Source: Eudromia elegans (lineage: Eukaryota; Chordata; Aves; Tinamiformes; Tinamidae). Taken from it: DNA of 64,000 nucleotides. A model generated the notes under the pieces. That model had not been told where the DNA came from. It was given only the letters and a program-made list of their open reading frames with translations, and made no database searches. Positions within the stretch are counted from its first letter, which is position 1, and every line of letters begins with the position of its first letter. The stretch covers positions 1,663,708 to 1,727,707 of the forward strand of contig PTEX01000055.1 of the NCBI GenBank assembly GCA_003342815.1, read 5' to 3'. A program made the translations under genes and the position numbers. Positions 54,679 to 64,000 of this stretch are shown one piece after another.

Positions 54679-55825
54679 TTATACAGCAAAGTAATTTTCC
54701 CCAAGTAAATAGACCCGAAACTTTCTACATCGAGTTACATCCCCCTTCTGGAAGATCTCTTTGCTTCTGTAGATTTTTATTGAAAAGCCAGAATTTTTAA
54801 GGCAATACATAAATATATTTCCTTATTCCTCTTCACACCTGATCTAGAACAAGAGGATTTTCATAACAGTGTGCCTCCAGGCTTAGAGAAAGGATAGTTC
54901 TTTAAATATGTGAACATGATATACAAAGTGAAATAAGATGTATATGATATAAATTCTTTTATGCATAAAGAAGTAGATTGAAAAAAGAAAAAACATAAAT
55001 ACAAACATCTCAATATATGTATTTTAGTTTATAAACTAATGATTGTAATTATAGTGATGACAAGTTATTTTTGCACATGTAATTCAAAATTTCTAAATAT
55101 TCCACTGTATGACCCATCATATAGAGGTACTATCAAACACCAAAAACCATCACTACCCCAAAACCAGAACAGAGTTCAGATAACCCACATGCCCTTGATA
55201 AATAATTTGTTACTGGGCTGAAGCAATGTCACATCTTCCACCTCACCCTGCAGAAAAATCAATCTTGGTTTTGAAAATTTCCAAAGCCAGTCACTATTCC
55301 AAAAAAACCCACATATAAACAGTTTAGCTGAAGAAATCTCAATATTTAGTTTGTTTTGTGACAACTCTCACAGTAAATGGAATCTTGATTAAATGGTTTT
55401 GCATATTTTCTAGTTCTAGAAGTTCAACTATCAAGTTTTTTTAGTATTTCAATACAGTCCTACAAAATGTCCACAAAGAACAACTTTTAAGTGTAATAAA
55501 ATAAGACATTTCTCCCTGCTATCAAATATCTTTTCATTGTTTTCTAGAACCAATAAAATCTAATGTGAGATTTGCACCAAATAACTGCTTTTCCTCAGAT
55601 TTACTTTCAGCATTTGAGACCTCACCTTGACTCATACTGAGCAGATCCCACTGCAATAACGCCTTAGGTCTGCAAAATAAAGCACATTGGGATCTGATCT
55701 GAGAGGAAATCCATGAAGTGTGCTCTCTTGATCAACCAAGTCAGACAACTCATGGACCATTTGTAATTTAGAGATCTTTGAAGGACAAAACCAGTTGCAA
55801 AGTGCAATAGAACTTTCAGTATCTT

Positions 55826-55873
55826 TACAATGAATTCTTTCTACAATGAATTCTCTCTAAAATGAATTATACA
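55826..55873 (+). repeat. 16-bp minisatellite-like repeat, three copies
   Basis: The units TACAATGAATTCTTTC (55826-55841), TACAATGAATTCTCTC (55842-55857) and a decayed third unit starting TAAAATGAATTATAC follow one another without gaps. Each of the first two carries an EcoRI-type GAATTC core. Confidence 0.9.
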
Positions 55874-56830
55874 GTATATTCCTAACAGTGTTTTCTTCAG
55901 ATGTAGTAAAAAGACTTTTTTTTTTTTTTTTGCTTACAATTTTATAGCACAAACTATATCAATCAGAGTCGATTAGTAAAGTGAGGCAAAGTCTCTTTTC
56001 TTTGCAGTTAGGTGGCTTTCATATTTAATTTCTGCTTAAAGAAATTTTACTAACATAGATGCCGCGGGATAAAAAAAAATAATAATTTTACAGTTATAAT
56101 AGAAAACAAGGGAATTGAAAAAGCCTCTTTGGAGTTCAATCACAAAGAGGAAAGATTCAATTACTTTGAGGATCTTTAGAACCACAAGACAGAAATATTG
56201 GAGATGATGAGGCAGAAGGGGGGTCGTCATCAACCATAATCCCAAATGGCATTTATTCCTTGGCTTCTATTATTATTCATTTAGAAACATAATGAAACCA
56301 CAAACCACTAAAAACATGAAGAGATAACCACACTTTAGGAAAAGTAATCTCTTCCATAATTATTAATTAATTGAAGCAAAGCAAATGTTAACCACAGTTT
56401 CATTGTCTGTCTGGTGTACAATGACAAGACTGAACTTTTCAGCAAAATTTTAGTTTTTTAATGTCTGTTTATATAAGATCCCTAAAGGTAATATATTATT
56501 GCAGTGGAAATATGCAAATACGGAAAGTGCTTAAAACATACTTTAATTCAATAGAAGTTAATAAATACATAGTGAAATACTATGATGAAAATATATTCAA
56601 AGATATCCACACTTTCATGGAATAAACCTGTTTTGCCTCATTTTATATCACTGTTCTGTTGATTCCACTGAGTCCTCTAGTGCATATTGTACATTTTTAT
56701 ATAAGATTTTCACCTGCACAATCTTCAAAATATACAGCTGGTAAAGGAATAAAAACTAAAAGTGAATTATTAAAGGCAGTCACTTCTATCAGATATTTAC
56801 CATTATCATACAAACCAATGAGGGTATGAC

Positions 56831-56945
56831 AAAATCACAGAATCACAGAATGGTTCAAGTTGGAAGGGACCTCTGGGAGATCATCTCGTCCAACCCCCCT
56901 GCTCCAGCAGGGACACCCAGAACACGTGGCACAGGGTCCTGGATC
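56831..56945 (-). mobile_element. CR1 LINE, short 5'-truncated copy, probably younger
   Basis: On the plus strand two octamers AATCACAG (56833-56848) lead into 'aatggttcaagttggaaggg', 'acctctgggagatcatctcg' and 'ctgctccagcagggacaccc', a near-consensus CR1 3' end in reverse. Only about 115 bp of element remain. The preserved octamers and few visible substitutions suggest a more recent insertion than the copies at 18817, 26180 or 46840. Confidence 0.95.
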
Positions 56946-59325
56946 TTCCGACTCCTAGTGCCATACCACACACACGACCACGTTCCTTCCAAAGGGAGTA
57001 GTTTGTCTTTATAGATATAATGAATTACAAATATTATGAAAAAAAAAAATCCTGTACTCTGGATTGCTTCATTTGAAGTGAATGTAAAAATATAATGTAA
57101 TTGGACATTTAACCAAGTTAGAACTCAAATCACTTTATCCTTTGGAAGGCTTTAGAACTTAAGATTATCTTTACCATTAAATTAACTGATATATAAATTA
57201 TCAATAGAAAAATACTCCGTCTTCCTTTCTTAATGCCACTTTTTATGACAAAGAATTCTGCCTCCTACGGAAATACAGACGGCACCTGAAAATGTCTCTG
57301 CTTAACGCTAAAATCGCCATGTCCATTATTGCCCTTCTAATCTTTCTGAGTGACTGAAAGCATAGCGAACCTGGACTACACTATCTAGATATATCACACA
57401 AAGACTTGTTTGCTTTGTTTCTTTTTTACAGGGAATTTTCATGTTAGTTTTCAGGCAAAAGATTGAACTCAAATTTGAACAACTTGGCCAATACCACAGG
57501 AAAGCATAATTTGTTTTCAGTTAAAGTCTGTCTCATTCTAATTATTGCATTCTTTTCATGATCCTACTTGTTATATCCTAACAATTCTCCTTTTTTTACT
57601 TATTCATATCCTTAAATGTATGTGATACATAAACTGCGAAAGTTAGCCCTAGACACCTGAGGCCATCAGAAGCATTACCTCAAAACATGTCTGAATAGTA
57701 TAGATCCACCACTGGAAAAAACTACGGATATATTAATATTATATTTGTATACTAAAATGTAGACTCTTGAATATTTGTGCAATTGCAACTATGATTTATG
57801 TTTAATGATGTCTGAAAATAAAGTTATTGCAGAAGAACATTGCCATTTCATTTCCACAGTCTACTGTTCAATGCTTAAAATCATTGTTTCTTGAATGTCA
57901 TTGTCCAAACAGTTACTAATGCAATTGAATCTTTATGTATGCAGTGGTTTCCCAATACAAATATAAAGAAAAAAAGGAACAATAAGTCAAAGACCACACA
58001 GTACTGACAACACAGTACTGTCAATTAATGCACTGTCCTCTATAAATCATTTAAGAGATTACTCAAAGCTATTTAATTAATCCATTAACAAGTAGTGACT
58101 TATTTGCTATAAATTGATTTATCTCCTACACGCTTAGGATATTCTGCCATTGATCTGTTACTCTGCCCTCAAATGATTTCAAATGAAGTTTCTCATGGCA
58201 CACTCTTGTTTAGGACTCCTAGTATATAACTTTAAGAAATATAAACTAATGAAATTATCCTGTAGATCCACTAGATTCTGGAAGAAAAAATGCTAATGAA
58301 CTAGTAAAATATATAAGGCAAAATTTCTGATTCTGTGTCATGCTTTTTCCTTCTGCTAGCAGCATTTTCAAAACATTTATAAATGAGTAAGCTTTGTCAA
58401 GTACTGACCTTTCCATGTGCTGCTTTATCAGAGGTGGCTATAATTTCTGGCTTTTATTTATGAGAGTTCGGTAGTAAGAATATGCTGGGTGGCAAATTCT
58501 GTTTTCTTTTTTATGCTCTGCTGTAATCACTGAGCAGATAGAACAATCCATCTTTATTGAATAGCAAGCACACTTTTTAAAATTCTTAATATGAGCTATT
58601 AGGATAACTGAATAGGATTTCAATTCTGTAATGTGCTGAATTATATCTCTGAGCTGCTGGGCACTCTCAGAAGACATGTATTCAAAGGGAACTGATGACA
58701 CTGAGTATTTTATATGACATAGACTGAGTGGGTTTTTAGATTAGATTAATTTTCAGATTAAATGCATCTACCTGTGGAAGCTATAGGTGGTAAGAAATCT
58801 CAAGTTTTGCAAGTTAAGATTTATTTAAACTGGAAAATAAAATTTAAAAAGTGACATGCACTATTGTTTACATGAACTGATGCAAATCAAATAAATGTTC
58901 CCAATGCTAATTGCTAACAGCCATTCATAAGATATTGTTTTGCTTTTCCCATTTATTCATCAGGCTGAGTAGGATTGTTTTATTTAAAGAAAAGAAATAA
59001 TGCCATAGATCATATCATATATGAAATTTCAACTGTCTAGTATTATCCAGTGTTAATTTAAAAAATAGCTGTCATCTTTTCCAGTATAAATATGTTTCAA
59101 AACTTCATGCATTATCTTCATTGATAGTAAAACCAACTTTACCCAGTATTTTTAATGTTATACTCTTAACTTTCATAGGAAAGTGTCTAATTATAACGGA
59201 ATGGTCAACAAGTAGCAAAGTGATTTTAACTTGCCAGATGAGCTGCTGATCACAGAACAAAGTTCACAGAAAAAAAAGCACATATAATATACATAAAACA
59301 CTATTTGATCTTTATCTGGGAACCT

Positions 59326-59326
<1 letters not shown>
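56946..59326. other. AT-rich non-coding DNA, no gene seen
   Basis: No supportable gene or RNA. The word ACACAGTACTG is repeated at about 57997 and 58010. The 87-codon minus frame at 58438-58701 shows no recognised domain. Confidence 0.6.

Positions 59327-59372
<46 letters not shown>
59327..59372 (+). repeat. (TATC)11 microsatellite
   Basis: Eleven full TATC units and a half unit without interruption. Pure tetranucleotide arrays of this length are commonly polymorphic in birds. Confidence 0.97.
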
Positions 59373-60379
59373 CGTATAACACTGCTCACTTTCCTAAATT
59401 TTTCAGTATACAGCTAAGATTCACAAACTATGAAATACAACACCATTCTTCAATATTCTTTGTACAGTCTTCTCTATTTTGGGAATAAATTGTCAAATTG
59501 TTTACAATATTATTTAATAATAATTGTAAATGACAAATTGTAAATGAAACAATAAATTGTAAATATGATTACTTTCCAACATTAATTTTTCCGTATCATT
59601 TTCTGTTCCTCCCCTTAAATCTCTCCATAATTCCATCACCTCTATTTTCTTTTTTATTATGCTCGATTTCCAACCTTTGTGAATTGTGCGTCCTAGTGCC
59701 CCTAATACACACAAGAGTTTTCTTCTCCTTGTGTTCAGATGATAACAGTCTCCTACAACTGATTCTTTCCTTCCCTAAACATGAGTTCAAAAGGCAATTA
59801 AATTAACATGTGGAGAAAACCTCTATCAATGCCCAGTGAACAAAGGTACAGTTACAGGTTCTGGCTCAGAAAACTTGTGAACTACAAGAGAGTGAATACG
59901 TCACTATATTCCTGCCTTCCTTGCTGGATTCCATGTTATGAATCAGCTACAGTCAGTCCTGAAAAAAAAACCAGAAAACCCTCATGGAAAGGGGTAAGGG
60001 GCAGACTTAAAAAGGTGAAAAAGAAGTCTAGAACTGGACCTTGAGAAGAATACCCTGAAAGTGCCCACTCGTGTCTGAAGCTAATATCAAACTTAACCAG
60101 AGAGAGAACACTGTCAAATTTGGCCTGGTATTATGTTCTCAGTATATTTTCCCTATTTTCTCTTGCAAGTCAGACAAACAGGAGAATATGAGCACACTTA
60201 GTTCATCAAGACATTACGTACATCCTCTGTCATTCTCAATCAGATCCTAAACCCTTAGGAGTAAGAACTAAACCTTCTGAGTGAGTTAAGAACAATTTTT
60301 GTCTTAATATCTAGCCCTTTCTTGTTTAATTTGTTTCTTATTAAATGAGAACAAGTAGCCCTTAGAACAAGTTGTACAA
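59373..60379. other. AT-rich non-coding DNA, no gene seen
   Basis: Nothing supportable. A small repetition of 'aattgtaaat' occurs at about 59522-59560. Confidence 0.6.
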
Positions 60380-60545
60380 AGAGTCTGTGGAATTTCCACT
60401 TTGGTTTTTACTGAGACCTGCCTGGACAAAGCTCTGTAACCTCATTTGAATTGACAGATTGACTATTTGGGGGTCTAGTCCAGGGGGTTGGACTAGATGA
60501 CCTCCTAAGGTCTCTTTTAAGCAGTATTATTTTAATATTGTATGA
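60380..60545 (+). mobile_element. CR1 LINE 3' fragment, plus orientation
   Basis: 'gagtctgtggaatttccact' and 'gagacctgcctggacaaagc' lead to the diagnostic 'agggggttggactagatgac', 'ctcctaaggtctc' and a degraded end 'attattttaatattgtatga'. This matches the last part of the CR1 3' region, with an internal deletion before the diagnostic block. Octamers are lost; moderately old. Confidence 0.92.
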
Positions 60546-62939
60546 AATAAATACTTCAGGGAAAGGCTGTCTTGAAAAACTTTATTTTCTCTTTGTAAGA
60601 GTCTTAATTCCATTTAAAATAAGACCAGTATGGTTATTTATTAATTGTATAATCAAACTGCCAAAGAGAAGACAGTTACAGGTATTATGTTTCTAGAAAT
60701 ACAAACATAACTGCAAAACTTCACCACCATTTCTGAGGGAAAAAAAAAAGAACACACACACACACATATTATTTCAGACAAAAACATTTTAAATATAGAA
60801 GACTAGCAATACCAGTCCATAGCTATTCTCCTTGTTTGGGTAAAGCAAATGTAGAACAACACATAACTTCTAAATTCAACTGTTATGAGGTACCTCAGAA
60901 GCAAAGACTTTTCAGAAAGCGCTATCACTTTCACTCCTAAAATATTTGTATCTCTTTTTTTGTTTGTTTCAAATATTAAGTTAAGAGAAAGGAATAAGGA
61001 AAGAGGACAGACAAGACCGTTTAGCACTTTGCCAATTTAAAGCTGAAAACCAGAGAGAAAACAAATTAAACAACAGAGAGGAGAGGAAAAAAAGAAAAAA
61101 AAATGCCCATGACAGAGCAACAAAACAACAGAAATATTCTGTTTAACACCACGTTACCCCAGATTAACTCATTTATAAAGAAAAACAGATCAGATAAAGG
61201 TGCTAAAGCTCTTTGCTTGAGCAATTCTACTGAAGTGTAGAACTGCAATCTCTATCATAAAACACTGTCCAATTCTGCAGGCCAAGTAACTCATTAAACT
61301 CCCACATTGATTTTTTCCTTTTCTCTCCTCTCACCCCTAAATTTCAAACTGTTATTACAAAACCCCTCTCAAACTCTGCTACATTTCCACAAATAGCTCC
61401 AAAAATAGCAAAAATGCATAGAAAAAGTATCAACAAAAAATACTACTATAACTTACATAAATATAACAGATGATATTTTTGAAAGGTTTCCAACATGCTA
61501 AATGCCTTTAAGAAAAGACTGAAATGGCTTTAATAGTCATATTTAAAAGGACTGAAATAGTTTAAATAGTCCCATTTAGGATGAGGAAGGACAACTACAA
61601 TAACGTTCCAATATCTTTTTACTAAAAATGAGATGGCATTGTCAAAGTTTCTGACTGCCCTAAGCCATGATTTGGCCCATATCTTCTTCAAGCATATTGT
61701 AACCAAGCTTACTTACCAATCTGCCTTGGATTAGCAAAACTAAGCAATCTGAAAACGTGAACAGGGAGATGTTTGAAGCAGAAACCTCAGCAGTCCTTGT
61801 GTCAGCAAATACTGTTTCAGTGGAAAGATGTCCCACAGTTCTCTCAAAACATTTATCAATTCCTCAAAGCAGCACATCAGTTTTCATGCTGCCTATAATG
61901 AAACCATCATCTTGATTTTTTCAAAATTGTCTGTATTGTATGAACAATATTAAAATAATCATCTTTAGTTGTCAAAGAGCTAAAGATCAAGACAGCAGGT
62001 CAGAACAAAGGGTTTTACAGGAAGTCCTCCTATAAAAACATTTCACAGTTCCTCAAGCTCCAGTCTCTTCTGGATAATTGTCAACTACCAGGAGTCATAT
62101 CTTTACACTATTTGTTCAACAATAATGACCTGAAATGCTCTTGAAATTCTTTATTGGACATACACAGTGAAAAGGAGTTATAATTGCCAACCTCTCACCA
62201 CAATTCTGGGAAATTTTCTAGCTCTTGACTAACTGATGCCACTCAATATGTATTGGTTCACATAAAATAAAATTAAAAATTTGGTTATGATTTAATAAAA
62301 AAAAATTAGTTCAATGCATTGCAGATGTAAAGAAGCAAAGCTTCTGTGAATTATTTCAAAAGCTCCACTCGAGGTCACTGCAGCTTCTTCTGCTCTGTAC
62401 AGTCCTTATAAAACTCTCATGCTTTTGCATAAACAGATCTAATATCCTTGTACAAGAGGCAGTAGCAGAGCAGTACATAACTGCATGCATTTTAAAACTT
62501 GCAGACCTGCCTCAGTGTGACCCTCAGGTCAATGGACAGACTCCTGCTAATTTCAGAGATGCTAGAGAGGTTCCTACATCACAAATAACTGTCCTTTCTC
62601 TTTTAGAAGATTTTAATGCCCTCAAAGTTTGCAGGTCTGGAATGGAAAGATGAAAATGGGATTTATTCAACACTCATGTTTAAAGCTAACTGCCTCTTTT
62701 CAAAAACCTGCATTTCCATTAAGTTACTTACAAATGGCTTAGTATGTTAAAATCTTTTCAGCATTTTGTGGTTTTTTTTTATTTATTGTAATAGAAATAG
62801 TACAAATAACTCATTTTAGTGCTGCCAGTTGAATCAAGCATCCACACAACAAAAACAATGAAGCATCTGGGTCAAATGATATTCTCAGAGTAGTGATTTT
62901 AAGAGAAATCTAACAGTGCAACTTAGGTATATAAAGGAT
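60546..62939. other. AT-rich non-coding DNA, no gene seen
   Basis: No supportable gene. It holds a short (CA)n at about 60754-60766 and an A/G-rich patch at 61071-61104. The purine bias of the next segment begins to appear here. Confidence 0.6.
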
Positions 62940-63780
62940 TTGAAGTATTTTAAAAAAAAGAAGAAAAAGAATAAAAAAGAAAAAAAGAACAAAATGCAAA
63001 GAACACAAAGTTTAAAAAAGAAAAGAAAAAACCAAAAATTCAAGAAATACACGTATGGAAATAAGCAAGATAAGAACTCTGAGGTTATCAATACAAAAAG
63101 AACAGAGACAGCCATGAAGTGAAATCAGGGTAAATCTGGAAGAAATAATATTTTCATCATTTCAAGGAGAAAGAAGAGCCTAATTGGGTGAAATTAAAAG
63201 ATGTAAAAAAATAAAAATTAAAAAAATGGGAAAAGAATGCTTGAAATATGATGACAAATGCTTAAAGAGGATTAGAGAAACAGTAGGTGTTCCCTTTTTA
63301 TCACAGATATGTTTAAGAAAAAAAAAGTCAAGGAAAAAGGACAGAGTGCAGGCAGTCAGAAGACAAACTCAGATTGCAAGAAACCAAACAGACCAACTCA
63401 TCGAACAGTTACAACTGTGAAAGGCAGCAAGTGACAGTGAATTCATTTGGAAGTAGAAAAGTGAATCCCTACAAAAGTAGCAAGAGAGAGGGATAAAAAC
63501 CTAAAATAGGTACAAGACTAGAGAACATGGACACAGCTCAAACAGGAATCCAGGAGCAGAAAGAAAAAAAAAGATGAAAAAGAATAGAAAGAAATGGAAA
63601 AAGTGCTCAAGAGGGACACTATGGTAAGAGTAATCTCTCAATATTGGTGTGTGTGGGTTAGTTAGAAAAGCAGGAAGGGAAAGAAGGAAGGCTGTAAAAG
63701 AGAATAAAAGAAAGCAGAAATAAGACAATAAAGTCAATAAAAAGCAAGACAAAGAGCTACTTAAGAAAGGCTAGAGGTGG
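62940..63780 (+). repeat. Purine-biased (A/G-rich) low-complexity domain
   Basis: Over about 840 bp the plus strand is dominated by A and G, densest at 62949-63050 (words such as 'aaaaaaaagaagaaaaagaa') and 63565-63605. The lysine-rich plus frames (62916-63122, 63184-63420) and the phenylalanine-rich minus frames here follow from this bias and are not genes. It may be a decayed GA/A-rich satellite or a strand-asymmetric domain. Confidence 0.6.
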
Positions 63781-64000
63781 TAGGGTGATATGAATTATAA
63801 CTGTATTTTCATTTTCCACTTTATCTCCTGAGGTCTAAGGTCATTTGTAGCTACAGTTAAGATAGCTTTAAACATTTCTCTGCTTATTCTGGACACTGGT
63901 GGAATGCTGTCACAGGAGAAATCCTTGTCTCCTGCCACAGGAATGCTTTTGTCCTACAGCACAATCAATGAAAATCAATTGGCTGATAATTGCCTTGCAT
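63781..64000. other. Unassigned DNA to the window end
   Basis: Ordinary composition resumes. Nothing recognised. Confidence 0.5.

Larger units (their letters stand above)
53069..56830. other. AT-rich non-coding DNA, no gene seen
   Basis: No supportable gene. It holds a T/TG simple repeat (54649-54678), a 16-bp tandem repeat (55826-55873), a T run at about 55918-55931 and CAG-rich words near 53079-53090. Confidence 0.6.

Noticed and set aside
62916-63420. Lysine-rich frames as nuclear proteins
   Set aside because: They arise directly from the A-rich strand bias.
1-64000. CRISPR arrays, operons, insertion sequences or other prokaryotic systems
   Set aside because: No regularly spaced repeats, no closely packed long frames and clear avian CR1 elements; the window is vertebrate nuclear DNA.

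Overview
The window looks like bird nuclear DNA from a gene-poor (intergenic or deep-intronic) region. The main evidence is a set of CR1 LINE fragments with typical avian 3' ends: the conserved block around 'ttggactagatgacctc', then short tandem octamers of the ATTCTATG type. Each copy is cut off at its 5' side, the usual state of bird CR1. The rest is AT-rich, visibly poor in CpG and fairly low in repeats, with none of the SINE/L1 background of mammals. The species cannot be fixed from the sequence alone.

I could not support a protein-coding gene, tRNA, rRNA or known ncRNA. The longest open frames are about 100-135 codons: 295-702 minus, 9577-9966 minus, 3223-3582 minus, 24113-24463 minus and 8012-8323 plus. 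They match no family I recognise, and a rough estimate for DNA with about two-thirds A+T predicts a few such frames by chance in 64 kb. Several other open frames simply lie across CR1 copies or A-rich tracts. Short exons of a large gene could still be present and unseen.

Layout: 1-965 holds two CR1 fragments in opposite orientation around an unassigned 520-bp spacer. 966-18816 is a desert with a G-quadruplex-type motif at 9635-9659, a (TTA)10 microsatellite at 12903 and a perfect 20-bp AT palindrome at 18320. 18817-19278 is an old CR1. 19279-46839 is mostly unassigned, with a moderately GC-rich candidate old element at about 21000-21740, small tandem duplications, AT-rich microsatellites, two weak or short CR1 remnants (26180, 33665) and a segment with a 22-bp direct repeat at 38349-38422. 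46840-47128 is a CR1. 47400-47950 has a non-repetitive texture that could be conserved non-coding DNA. There is a 35-N assembly gap at 49327-49361. 52498-53068 is a CR1 interrupted by a second CR1 fragment. 56831-56945 is a short CR1 that looks younger. 59327-59372 is a TATC microsatellite, 60380-60545 another CR1, and 62940-63780 is strongly biased to purines on the plus strand.

No genes were found to act together. The recognised CR1 DNA adds up to roughly 2.3 kb, about 3-4% of the window. I found no convincing new biological system; the findings are modest structural observations.
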